A DNA stretch of 33,407 nt from Lederbergia lenta NBRC 16444. Lineage in GTDB: Bacteria > Bacillota > Bacilli > Bacillales > Bacillaceae_C. This document shows positions 25,357 through 33,359 of the stretch, one piece after another. The position numbers were made by a program, and so were the translations under genes. The stretch's first letter is position 1. Each line of letters opens with the position of its first letter. The notes below the pieces were generated by a model, which was not told where the DNA came from, ran no database searches, and saw only the letters and a list, made by a program, of their open reading frames with translations. The DNA is taken from NCBI RefSeq assembly GCF_001591545.1, contig NZ_BCVC01000015.1, positions 1 to 33,407 on the forward strand, in the 5' to 3' direction.

Positions 25357-26073
25357 CTATAGCCCAAATATTTCTTTTGCACTTGAGTAATCCTCATGGG
25401 TATCAATTTCAAACCATTGATGACCAGACGTCGAAATTGGCAGAAGCTCTAGGATTCGTAAATCTTTGTTTATCGCATTTTCATACCATACATTTACTTC
25501 GCCTTTATGGATAAAATCACCTACCGTTTCCATGATTTGTGAAACCCTATCATGTGATAATTTTAATAAACCGATATACTCACCATAACTTGCACTAGGA
25601 ATAAGTTCCTTGCCCATTTGCGAAATATGGCCTTTATCATTAATTAGAATTTTCATTGATTCTTCATTTAACTTCTTCTTATTATCGACCATGACTGTAT
25701 TTAACGGGGATTTAGCTAATAGTTCCACGATCGCATCTTCACAAATTAAATCTGAATTGGCTAATATTAAATCTTCATTCAGTACATACGGTTTAAGTAA
25801 ATAAAATGAATAAATATTATTCATATTATAGTAATTACTATTATAAATAAATTTGAAATGATCCTTTGGAAAAGTGTTCCTTAAATAATTTATTAGTTTC
25901 TTATCTTCATGCCCCACAATTATAACGAAATCTTTTAAATTATTATCTTTTAGTTGTTTTATTAAATTACCTATCATTGTAGTTTTATTAATTTCCAGAA
26001 GGGCTTTTGGTTTGTCATTGGTGTATGGTTGTAATCTTGATCCAATTCCTGCAGCTAATATTCCCACCTTCAT
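25357..26073 (-). CDS. LicC-like nucleotidyltransferase (probable CTP-dependent)
   Basis: 238 residues, single NTP-transferase domain. 'GILAAGIGSRLQPYTNDKPKAL' is the nucleotide-binding signature (split: GILAAGIGSRL, then NDKPKALLEIN). 'LILANSDLICED' (about 102-113) carries the metal-binding Asp and 'WFEIDTHEDYSSAKEIF' (about 220-236) is the C-terminal metal site typical of LicC/PntC cytidylyltransferases. The likely product is a CDP-activated glycerol derivative, given the neighbours; phosphocholine or another phospho-alcohol is possible. GGAGGC precedes the ATG. There are 17 bases to the dehydrogenase gene upstream. Confidence 0.82.
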   Translation of the reverse strand: MKVGILAAGIGSRLQPYTNDKPKALLEINKTTMIGNLIKQLKDNNLKDFVIIVGHEDKKLINYLRNTFPKDHFKFIYNSNYYNMNNIYSFYLLKPYVLNEDLILANSDLICEDAIVELLAKSPLNTVMVDNKKKLNEESMKILINDKGHISQMGKELIPSASYGEYIGLLKLSHDRVSQIMETVGDFIHKGEVNVWYENAINKDLRILELLPISTSGHQWFEIDTHEDYSSAKEIFGL

Positions 26074-26090
26074 CTTTGGTAGCCTCCATT

Positions 26091-27152
26091 CTATATAATT
26101 CCCGTTCTTTTCAACACATCCCTTGCCATTTTTTCATCTAGGTTCACCTTTTCTAAAATTGTATATCTTTTTCTTACATGAGTTGCGTGAAGTAAAGCCG
26201 ATATTATTTCCCCATCCTTTAAGCCGATCTCTTCCGCACGTACCGGTACTCCAAATCTCGTAAAAAAGGATTTAACTTTTCTCCAATCACCTTCTTGTAG
26301 ATAGGAAGAGAGAATCGTCCCTACTGCCACTTGTTCACCGTGTAAGGCACGGTTTGGAAACAAATTGTCTATAGCATGACTGAATTTATGCTCTGAACCA
26401 CTTGCTGGCCGGGAATCTCCGCTCATTTCCATGGAGATTCCACTCAAAATTAACCCACGTGCCAAAGCCTCAATAAATTTCTCATTATGGATTTCCAACT
26501 CATATAAGTGGAGGATATAATTAGCCGCCGTAATGCTAGTTAATAAAGAAAAATCATTAATATCTTCTTTGATATCCCTTTCGGCTATTTGCCAATCTTT
26601 AACTGCGGTAATATTAGAAATTAGGTCTCCTATTCCAGCTCGTAAAAGTCTAGTTGGGGATTTTAAGACACAAGTCAAATCAATTAATACTGCATTTGGT
26701 ATTCTAGATGGAAGACTATGCTTCTTATTTGTATGATCCATTAACACTGACACCGGTGAAGATATGCCATCATTTGATAGAGTAGTAGGAATGGAGATCA
26801 CTTCTATATTTAACTGATTTGCACAATATTTGCTTATATCAATCACCTTGCCTGAACCTACCGAAACAATACATTTTTTATTATTTTTAGTTAATACGGA
26901 GTTTAAGTTAGAAACTGCTGAAAAGTCGTTGTTACCCACAACATATATATCAGGTTTTGGTATAGTCAGTTCTTTTACGATTGATTCCAAATATTTTTTA
27001 CTATTGTAAACTCCAGTCACCCATAAAATCGATTTGGACCAATAACCCAAGGATTGTAAAATATCTTTAAGCTGCGAACTTAACTCTTGCACATTTCGCA
27101 CAATTTTCAATTTCCTAGGAATCTGAATGGAATTTAGAGATATACTATTCAT
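26091..27152 (-). CDS. sn-Glycerol-1-phosphate dehydrogenase homologue (AraM/EgsA family)
   Basis: 353 residues of the iron-alcohol-dehydrogenase/dehydroquinate-synthase fold. NAD-binding motifs: 'CIVSVGSGKVIDISKYCA' (about 95-112) and 'ISIPTTLSNDGISSPVSV' (about 118-135). Metal ligands are Asp in 'AGIGDLISN' (about 171-179), His in 'ASGSEHKFSHAID' (about 250-262) and His in 'ALHGEQVAVG' (about 269-278), exactly where AraM/EgsA have them. These enzymes reduce dihydroxyacetone phosphate to sn-glycerol-1-phosphate. The ATG overlaps the GDPD-like stop by eight bases. Its operon position next to CDP-transfer genes points to glycan decoration rather than lipid synthesis. Confidence 0.87.
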   Translation of the reverse strand: MNSISLNSIQIPRKLKIVRNVQELSSQLKDILQSLGYWSKSILWVTGVYNSKKYLESIVKELTIPKPDIYVVGNNDFSAVSNLNSVLTKNNKKCIVSVGSGKVIDISKYCANQLNIEVISIPTTLSNDGISSPVSVLMDHTNKKHSLPSRIPNAVLIDLTCVLKSPTRLLRAGIGDLISNITAVKDWQIAERDIKEDINDFSLLTSITAANYILHLYELEIHNEKFIEALARGLILSGISMEMSGDSRPASGSEHKFSHAIDNLFPNRALHGEQVAVGTILSSYLQEGDWRKVKSFFTRFGVPVRAEEIGLKDGEIISALLHATHVRKRYTILEKVNLDEKMARDVLKRTGII

Positions 27153-27927
27153 TTTTATTCAGCATTTCTATTTCTGTTTGATTGTTAAAGTCTCTTGGTA
27201 TAACAAAATCTGTATAAAAGCCATAAACACCTAACTTATTCAATTCCTTCATCCTCGTAAGAGAATTAATCGTGTGAATGTAACTGTACACTCCATTTGA
27301 AGCCAATTTTCCAACAAAATCTTTAGAACAGCGAACATCAAACATGGCAACTACCTCAATACCACTTTTACGCGTAAAGTCTATGATTCTGTCGTTATTC
27401 GATGTGGACTGATACAGAGTATATATTACTGATTCAAAATGATAAATCCTTCTAATCCATTCCAACATCTGTTCATTATATATTTGGGGCACTACACGAT
27501 TTAATATATCTGGATTGACTCGCTTGATTTCATACACTAGTAATTGGAATTGCTCCTCTACCTCTTTTTTATTCGTATCTTTAGTATCAGTAACTAAATA
27601 TATATCTCTATGTTTATCCATTACATGTGCAATCGTTGAAATATCAATTGGTGTATACATTTTGCATATCTTTAGGCTTTTGAATTCACTTAAACTAAGC
27701 GGCAATCCCTTGTATTGTGGCCAGTCATTTAGATAATTTCTCCAATCATGTCTAGCGACCAATTTTCTATCTTTTGTTAAAGTAAAATCTACTTCGAATA
27801 CCCGGTGTCCCGCCTGATAATTTTGCTGAAAAGCTTCTAAGCTATTAGTATAACTTTTACTATTTATACCACCCATAGCATGCGCAATAAGCTTATACTT
27901 AGAAAACCACTTATGTCCTTCCTTCAC
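27145..27927 (-). CDS. Glycerophosphodiester phosphodiesterase-like protein
   Basis: 260 residues, TIM-barrel GDPD/PI-PLC fold. 'LIAHAMGGINSKSYTNSLEA' (about 13-32) and 'RVFEVDFTLTKDRKLVARHDW' (split: RVFEVDFTLTKD, RKLVARHDW; about 42-62) provide His, Glu, Asp and His of the catalytic site. The usual HRG is HAMGG, so the conserved Arg is missing, as in a subgroup found in polysaccharide loci. No signal peptide, so it acts in the cytoplasm. It may trim or transfer glycerol-phosphate units. The start is GTG after GGAAGGAG. A sigma-K-like promoter lies 40 bases upstream, and it overlaps the next gene. Confidence 0.8.
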   Translation of the reverse strand: MKEGHKWFSKYKLIAHAMGGINSKSYTNSLEAFQQNYQAGHRVFEVDFTLTKDRKLVARHDWRNYLNDWPQYKGLPLSLSEFKSLKICKMYTPIDISTIAHVMDKHRDIYLVTDTKDTNKKEVEEQFQLLVYEIKRVNPDILNRVVPQIYNEQMLEWIRRIYHFESVIYTLYQSTSNNDRIIDFTRKSGIEVVAMFDVRCSKDFVGKLASNGVYSYIHTINSLTRMKELNKLGVYGFYTDFVIPRDFNNQTEIEMLNKNE

Positions 27928-27968
27928 TCCCTTCGTCTCCTTCCTATATAGCTTTTGACTTAATACTG

Positions 27969-27996
27969 TATAATATGTTGTTTTACTCTTATTGTA
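27969..27996 (-). promoter_or_regulatory. Candidate internal sigma-K promoter before the GDPD-like gene
   Basis: On the minus strand TACA (27996-27993), 15 bases, then CATATTATA (27977-27969), a full CATAnnnTA match. It lies in the only gap over 100 bases inside the operon and could express the glycerol-phosphate and glycosyltransferase genes independently of rml. Confidence 0.6.
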
Positions 27997-28066
27997 TGGA
28001 GTTCTAACTCGGTTTTAAATAATGTGCATGTTTCCTAGCAAAAAGTTTAACACGACTGCTTATCTA

Positions 28067-28525
28067 TTAACGATTCTTTGTTTTCCAATCAAAGTTTATC
28101 TTTGAATCATTCCACGGTATACGTTTTTCATCAGGTTCATGAGCTTTATATGATTCAGTTGTAAAATAAATAATTGTCGCAGGCTTTTGTCCCAAAACTC
28201 GATAACCATGAGCTACTCCCTTTGGAATGAGTAACATGATTGGATTTTCTTCTCCCATGTAATAAACATCTGTTTGGCCCTTAGTAAGAGCATCTTCTCT
28301 TAAATCATAAAGCACTACTTGAGCATTACCAAATGGAAAAAACCATAGATCATCTTGCTTTTCATGGTAGTGGAAAGCTTTAATAACTCCTGGATAACTC
28401 GTAGACCATGAAGCCTGACCAAATCTCGATAATAACTCTTGTTCATCATCACGAATTAGCTCAGCGAAAAAACCTCGATCATCACAATGTTTTACAATTT
28501 TTTTCACCTTCACTCCTTCAATCAT
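28067..28525 (-). CDS. rmlC: dTDP-4-dehydrorhamnose 3,5-epimerase-like cupin
   Basis: 152 residues, a short RmlC-type cupin like B. subtilis SpsL. 'DDRGFFAELIRDDE' (about 15-28), 'QASWSTSYPGVIKAFHYHEKQDD' (split at VIKAFHYHEKQDD), 'WFFPFGNAQVVLYDLRED' and 'MLLIPKGVAHGYRVLG' (about 98-113) follow the family order, with His 53 and 55 in the active-site strand. It epimerises dTDP-4-keto-6-deoxyglucose on the way to dTDP-L-rhamnose. Overlaps the rmlD stop by four bases (ATGA). Confidence 0.9.
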   Translation of the reverse strand: MIEGVKVKKIVKHCDDRGFFAELIRDDEQELLSRFGQASWSTSYPGVIKAFHYHEKQDDLWFFPFGNAQVVLYDLREDALTKGQTDVYYMGEENPIMLLIPKGVAHGYRVLGQKPATIIYFTTESYKAHEPDEKRIPWNDSKINFDWKTKNR

Positions 28526-29364
28526 TGAACGCTCTCCTTTCGAATATAATCCTTCAATGCTTCATTCCAATCTCGGGGCAACTGAACGTTTTCCCTTTTC
28601 AAAGCGTGATGCCCAAGAACAGAGTAGCTAGGTCTGTTTGCTAGCGCCCTATATTCCTTAGATGATGTAGGGACAACCAAATTGGAATCAAGCCCAGCTT
28701 CTTTGAAAATAGCCTTTGCAAATTCATACCATGTACAGTAGCCTGAATTGGTCACATGATAAATTCCACCTTTTTTATTCAGTAATAAACCAATCGTTTC
28801 TGAAAGATCCTTAACAAAAGTAGGGGAACCGACCTGATCATTGACTACCTTAATTTCTTTATTTAGCTTCCCAAGTCTTAACATTGTTTTCACAAAATTT
28901 TTTCCATCATGCCCGTACAGCCAGGATGTTCGGATAACCGTTCCGTCATTATGTCCTAACACTAACTCTTCACCCAGCCATTTACTCATTCCATAAATAG
29001 ATTGTGGATTAGGTGCATCTTCCTCTGTATAAGGACTTTGTTTTTTACCATCAAAGACATAGTCCGAACTAATATAAATGATCCGGGCGCCAATTTCCCT
29101 AGCTGCAACTACAACATTTCCTGTACCTAGGCAATTCACTTCAAAGGTTCTTTTTCGGTCAATTTCACATTGATCGACGGCAGTATATGCAGCAGCATGG
29201 ATAATCACTTGGGGCTTTATCTTGTTGATTACTTTTTCAACTTCTTCTCTCTTCGTAATATCTAAATCTACTCGATAAAGAGCAAAAACTGTATGTGATC
29301 TTTTCAATTGTCTATCCAACTCTTTTCCTAATTGTCCATTAGCCCCAGTTATCAATATCTTCAA
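28522..29364 (-). CDS. rmlD: dTDP-4-dehydrorhamnose reductase
   Basis: 280 residues, the usual RmlD length. N-terminal NADPH motif 'ILITGANGQLGKEL' (about 3-16), 'VIIHAAAYTAVDQCE' (about 51-65), 'ISSDYVFDGKK' and catalytic 'YGMSKWLGE' (Tyr and Lys, about 123-131). It makes dTDP-L-rhamnose in the last step. The frame extends upstream to 29397, but AGGAAAGGAG precedes TTG 29364, giving the standard MKILITG start. B. subtilis SpsK is the positional counterpart. Confidence 0.93.
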   Translation of the reverse strand: MKILITGANGQLGKELDRQLKRSHTVFALYRVDLDITKREEVEKVINKIKPQVIIHAAAYTAVDQCEIDRKRTFEVNCLGTGNVVVAAREIGARIIYISSDYVFDGKKQSPYTEEDAPNPQSIYGMSKWLGEELVLGHNDGTVIRTSWLYGHDGKNFVKTMLRLGKLNKEIKVVNDQVGSPTFVKDLSETIGLLLNKKGGIYHVTNSGYCTWYEFAKAIFKEAGLDSNLVVPTSSKEYRALANRPSYSVLGHHALKRENVQLPRDWNEALKDYIRKESVQ

Positions 29365-29380
29365 ATGATTATCTCCTTTC

Positions 29381-30328
29381 CTAATTCTTATCCCCATACC
29401 AATCTATTGTTTTCTGAATACCTTCGGAAAAAGATATACTAGGTTTCCATCCAAGTTCCTTTGTTATTTTTGATGAATCCATCGCGTATCGTAGGTCATG
29501 ACCTTTTCTGTCTTTCACCATTTTAACTAGTTTCTTATCCGCCCCTAATTGAGTTAAGATTGTTTCCACAACTTCTAGATTTGTTTTTTCCTCTGTCCCA
29601 CCGATATTATAAACTTCTCCTGCCCTTCCTTTTTGAAGCACCATATGGATAGCGCGACAATGGTCTTCCACATATATCCAATCTCTTATATTCGACCCAT
29701 CACCATATACAGGAATTTCTTTGTTTTTTAATGTATGAATAATCGTTTGTGGAATTAACTTTTCCGTATGTTGGCGTGGTCCATAATTGTTACTGCATCT
29801 TGTTATTATTAATGGAAGTTGATGTGTTTGATAAAAAGATCTTACAAGCAAATCTGCACTAGCCTTACTAGCAGAATAGGGATTATTAGGAGATAAAGAA
29901 GTTTTTTCTGTAAATGGATATTCAGTTGGCTGTAAAGATCCATAGACTTCGTCTGTTGAAATTTGGATCATCCTAGATGCCTTTCCTGATAAAACAGCCT
30001 GTAGAAGATTGAACGCCCCTAAAATATTCGAATATATAAATGGAACTGCATTCATAATGCTACGGTCCACATGTGATTCCGCAGCAAAGTTTATAATTGC
30101 TTCATATTTTTGATCAAATACGGATTGAAGTTCGTTCACTCTACTAATATCGCATTGAATAAACCGATATTTTTTCGATTCGCGGAATGCCTCGATATTC
30201 TTAAGATTCCCTGCATAGGTAAGAGAATCTAAATTAGTAATATAGTAATTTGTGTTACTTAACATATATGAAATAAAATTGGAGCCGATAAAACCTGCAC
30301 CACCAGTTACAAGCAGGTGTTTTTTCAA
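29381..30328 (-). CDS. rmlB: dTDP-glucose 4,6-dehydratase
   Basis: 315 residues, extended SDR. 'LLVTGGAGFIGSNFISYML' (about 5-23) binds NAD, 'NFAAESHVDRSI' (about 79-90) is the RmlB signature, 'STDEVYG' carries the Asp/Glu pair and 'YSASKASADL' the catalytic Tyr/Lys. 'RCSNNYGPRQHTEKLIP' also matches. It converts dTDP-glucose to the 4-keto-6-deoxy sugar. It starts with TTG that overlaps the rmlA stop (TTGA), with GAGAGGAAATC upstream. Counterpart of SpsJ. Confidence 0.95.
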   Translation of the reverse strand: MKKHLLVTGGAGFIGSNFISYMLSNTNYYITNLDSLTYAGNLKNIEAFRESKKYRFIQCDISRVNELQSVFDQKYEAIINFAAESHVDRSIMNAVPFIYSNILGAFNLLQAVLSGKASRMIQISTDEVYGSLQPTEYPFTEKTSLSPNNPYSASKASADLLVRSFYQTHQLPLIITRCSNNYGPRQHTEKLIPQTIIHTLKNKEIPVYGDGSNIRDWIYVEDHCRAIHMVLQKGRAGEVYNIGGTEEKTNLEVVETILTQLGADKKLVKMVKDRKGHDLRYAMDSSKITKELGWKPSISFSEGIQKTIDWYGDKN

Positions 30329-31068
30329 TTGATTTCCTCTCCATTCGCTTTTTCGTTTATATATTGGAAAGCTTTATATAATGAATCATGGGTGCCTGCA
30401 TCAATCCACCAGCCAGCTAAAATGTTATACTGTAGTTGATTATTCTTTATATATAAATTGTTAACATCTGTAATTTCTAGTTCATTTCGGCTTGATGGAT
30501 GAATAGTTTCAATCATTGTAAATACTTGGTGATCATACATGTAAATACCAGTAACACAATAGGTAGAAGGAGGATTATGAGGCTTTTCAATAATGGAAAC
30601 AACCCTATTATTGATTGTATCCATATCAGGAACCCCATAGCGGGTAGGGTCCTTCACCTCTTTGAGCAAGATTCTAGCACCAATTTTCTGTTCTTTGAAA
30701 TCTTCGATATATGGTAATAATGAATCTTCGAAAATATTATCTCCTAATAAAACGACAAACTTTCCTGTACCAATAAAACTTTTGGCGCTCACAAGAGCAT
30801 CCGCAATGCCGCCACCTTTATTTTTCTGCACTTTATAATGAAGCTTGACATTTAGTTCCTCTCCATGTCCTAATAATTTAATAAAGGAACTAAGATCATC
30901 TTTATTTGTAATAATCATTATTTCGTCTATACCGGCATTCCTTAATCTGAGTATTGGCCAATGGATCATCGGATAAGGTCCTACTGGCAATAGATGTTTA
31001 TTTAATATGGTGGTAAATGGCTGGAGACGTGTCCCTGTGCCACCAGCAAGAATAACTCCTTTCATCAT
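30325..31068 (-). CDS. rmlA: Glucose-1-phosphate thymidylyltransferase (short SpsI-type)
   Basis: 247 residues, like B. subtilis SpsI and shorter than the 290-residue enteric RmlA. 'GVILAGGTGTRLQPFTTILNK' (split: GVILAGGTGTRL, QPFTTILNKHLLPV) is the nucleotidyltransferase signature, 'VVLLGDNIFED' (about 104-114) the metal-binding Asp, 'ISIIEKPHNPP'-like 'VVSIIEKPHNPPS' the sugar site and 'GWWIDAGTHDSLYKA' (about 218-232) the C-terminal metal site. It makes dTDP-glucose. First gene of the long minus-strand operon, with AAAGGAG before ATGATG and a sigma-K-like promoter about 70 bases upstream. Confidence 0.94.
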   Translation of the reverse strand: MMKGVILAGGTGTRLQPFTTILNKHLLPVGPYPMIHWPILRLRNAGIDEIMIITNKDDLSSFIKLLGHGEELNVKLHYKVQKNKGGGIADALVSAKSFIGTGKFVVLLGDNIFEDSLLPYIEDFKEQKIGARILLKEVKDPTRYGVPDMDTINNRVVSIIEKPHNPPSTYCVTGIYMYDHQVFTMIETIHPSSRNELEITDVNNLYIKNNQLQYNILAGWWIDAGTHDSLYKAFQYINEKANGEEIN

Positions 31069-31136
31069 TCATTACTCCTTTCATGACATGAGTATTTATC
31101 CTAGTTATTGGATTAATTTTCTGTCTACTATTTTTA

Positions 31137-31164
31137 TACCATATGTTTATTGATTTCTTTTGAA
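31137..31164 (-). promoter_or_regulatory. Candidate sigma-K promoter of the rmlA operon
   Basis: On the minus strand TTCA (31164-31161), 15 bases, then CATATGGTA (31145-31137), a full -10 match with a partial -35. The predicted leader is about 60 bases. Confidence 0.55.
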
Positions 31165-31197
31165 CCATGAAATACCCCGTTTTTCTGTATTTTGATT

Positions 31198-31247
31198 AAT
31201 ATGTCCAAGATAAGAAAAACGTACATTTTCCTTATCTTGGACATATT
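31198..31247. repeat. Long perfect hairpin upstream of rmlA
   Basis: AATATGTCCAAGATAAG (31198-31214) and CTTATCTTGGACATATT (31231-31247) are perfectly complementary over 17 bases, with AAAA/TTTT extending inward. On the plus strand CTATTTTTG follows. It lies upstream of the rmlA promoter, so it is not a leader attenuator of that transcript. No plus-strand gene ends here. It may insulate rmlA. Together with the pgi terminator it is all I see in the 31069-31450 gap. Confidence 0.6.
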
Positions 31248-31340
31248 CTATTTTTGAACAGCTGAATAGGACTTCGCCATATAGGCAAATATTATTTGGG
31301 ATTCATCATAAACATACGCTCCGCACATCGATTGTACGAC

Positions 31341-31382
31341 AAAAAAAGTATTCCTCGCCCAATTCAATTGAGCAAGGAATAC
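31341..31382 (-). terminator. Terminator after pgi
   Basis: GTATTCCT (31348-31355) pairs with AGGAATAC (31375-31382), extended inward by GC and CAATT/AATTG with two mismatches. On the minus strand seven T follow (31347-31341). Confidence 0.85.
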
Positions 31383-31450
31383 CTTTTTAATTTACATGAA
31401 ATTTTTTCAGAGCTTTCGAATCACCGAAGTCTAAATAGAAATAAAGAATA

Positions 31451-32797
31451 TTACAGTCTTTTTTCCAATTCCGCTTTCTTTTCTTCGAATCCAGGTTTGC
31501 CAAGAAGTGCGAACATATTTACTTTGTATGCTTCTACTCCCGGTTGATCAAATGGATTCACTCCAAGAAGATAGCCACTTAAAGCACATGCTTTTTCAAA
31601 GAAATAAACAAGATAACCGAATGTGTATGCATCCATTGCTGGAATTTCTACAACAAGGTTCGGTACATCCCCATCTGTATGAGCAAGCAATGTTCCTTCA
31701 AAAGCTTTATCGTTAACGAACTCAACAGTTTTTCCTTCTAAATAATTTAAACCATCGAGATCTCCTGCTTCGCTTTCAATAATAAGCTCATGACGTGATT
31801 TTTGAACTTTGATGACAGTTTCAAATAAATCACGGCGACCTTCTTGAACATACTGTCCCATTGAATGAAGATCCGTTGAAAAGTTTGCTGATGCCGGGAA
31901 AATTCCTTTTTGGTCTTTCCCTTCACTTTCTCCGAAAAGTTGTTTCCACCACTCAGAGAAGTATTGTAAACCAGGCTCATAGTTAATGAGCATTTCAATT
32001 GTTTTTCCTTTATTATATAAAACATTACGGATAGCCGCGTATTGGTAAGCTATATTTTTTTCAAGGTCTGCAGTGCTGAATTCCTCACGTGCGTCTGCTG
32101 CACCTTTCATCATTTCTTCGATTTCCACTCCACTTACTGCAATTGGAAGTAAACCAACCGCTGTAAGAACCGAATAGCGTCCACCTACATCATCTGGAAT
32201 AACAAATGTTTCATAACCTTCTTCATTTGATAATGTTTTAAGTGCACCTTTTTCTTGATCCGTTGTAGCAAAGATACGTTTTTTCGCTTCTTCACTGCCA
32301 TACTTTTCTTCAAGTAGTTTACGGAAAATACGGAAAGCAAGTGCTGGCTCCGTTGTCGTGCCTGATTTGGAAATAACATTAATAGAAAAGTCTTTTCCAT
32401 CAAGTAGATCCATTACGTCAGTCATGTATGTAGAACTAATGTTATTCCCAACAAAAATAATTTGCGGTGCCTTACGTTGTTCTTTAGAAACCGCATTATA
32501 AAAGCTATGATTCAGCATTTCAAGTGCTGCACGGGCACCTAAATAAGAACCGCCAATGCCAATAACAAGTAATACATCGCTATCTTGTTTAATTTTCGAT
32601 GCAGCTGTTTGGATACGCGAAAATTCCTCACGATCATAATCTACTGGTAAATCGATCCAGCCAAGATAATCGCTTCCTGCACCAGTTTGTTCATGAAGCT
32701 GTTTATGTGCTGTTTCTACTGCTCCTTGCAAATATGTAATTTCATGCTCATTAAAAAATGCCAAAGCCTTTGAATAATCAAATTTAATATGTCCCAT
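31451..32797 (-). CDS. pgi: Glucose-6-phosphate isomerase
   Basis: 448 residues, the normal length for Bacillus Pgi. Signatures: '[20 protein letters not shown]' (about 75-94), '[18 protein letters not shown]' (phosphate-binding SKSGTT, about 140-157), '[16 protein letters not shown]' (about 205-220), '[15 protein letters not shown]' (about 304-318) and the C-terminal '[13 protein letters not shown]' (about 412-424). Interconverts glucose-6-phosphate and fructose-6-phosphate in glycolysis. GGAGG lies before the ATG. It has its own terminator, so it is probably independent of the glycan operon even though it feeds sugar phosphates to it. Confidence 0.97.
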   Translation of the reverse strand: MGHIKFDYSKALAFFNEHEITYLQGAVETAHKQLHEQTGAGSDYLGWIDLPVDYDREEFSRIQTAASKIKQDSDVLLVIGIGGSYLGARAALEMLNHSFYNAVSKEQRKAPQIIFVGNNISSTYMTDVMDLLDGKDFSINVISKSGTTTEPALAFRIFRKLLEEKYGSEEAKKRIFATTDQEKGALKTLSNEEGYETFVIPDDVGGRYSVLTAVGLLPIAVSGVEIEEMMKGAADAREEFSTADLEKNIAYQYAAIRNVLYNKGKTIEMLINYEPGLQYFSEWWKQLFGESEGKDQKGIFPASANFSTDLHSMGQYVQEGRRDLFETVIKVQKSRHELIIESEAGDLDGLNYLEGKTVEFVNDKAFEGTLLAHTDGDVPNLVVEIPAMDAYTFGYLVYFFEKACALSGYLLGVNPFDQPGVEAYKVNMFALLGKPGFEEKKAELEKRL

Positions 32798-32980
32798 ATA
32801 GTAACCTCCAAGATCGATATGTAGTTTTTTACAAATCTTCTGATATTACTTTAACGGAAAAAATGAAGATTTACAAGAAACTAGTCCTTAATTATTTTCA
32901 GCAAAAATCCGGTGCCATTGTAAAGTGAGTGACAACGACATTTTGAACGTGTAGGTGCAATGTTTATGCATCGCTATAAC

Positions 32981-33359
32981 GGGCACTGAAGCTTGGTCTA
33001 GTACGGTGCGAGTCATAACGGCTGCACCCTAAGTGGCAAAATTAGCCGTTATTCCTTTTATTGTCTTGCTTCAGAGGCCCAACGACTAGCAAACTTCAGA
33101 ATTCTTCCTACGATAAATCAGAATTAAGCTCACTCGACTAAAACGCCGCGTCCTGTGGCAACGTCGACGCACCCACACCCACATCCTGTGGGCGCAGTTC
33201 GAACGTCGCTAAAAATGGGCGCTGGAGCTTAGGCTCGCACGATGAGAGTCATAACGGCGTTGCCACACGACGTGGCGATATTAGCCGTTATTCCTTTTAT
33301 TGTCTTGCTTCAGAGGCCCAACGACTAGCAAACTTCAGAATTCTTCCTACGATAAGTCA
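32981..33359. repeat. Imperfect tandem intergenic repeat with stem-loops
   Basis: The gap 32798-33407 has no gene; 32798-32940 shows nothing. From 32981 two copies follow: 32981-33120 and 33217-33359. Their right parts, 33041-33120 and 33280-33359, are 80 bases long with a single mismatch (33117/33356). The left parts share AGTCATAACGGC. In each, ATAACGGC pairs with GCCGTTAT about 20-25 bases later to form a hairpin. Between them TCCTGTGG occurs twice (33151, 33184). The block is visibly richer in G+C than the rest and has no ORF; it looks like an interspersed intergenic element. Confidence 0.75.

Noticed and set aside
31296-31547. Plus-strand ORF of 83 residues overlapping the pgi 3' end
   Set aside because: Runs through the pgi terminator and antisense to pgi; no ribosome binding site or recognisable product.
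32981-33359. CRISPR array
   Set aside because: Only two long repeat copies at about 239-base spacing with partly similar spacers; no short regular repeats and no cas genes.
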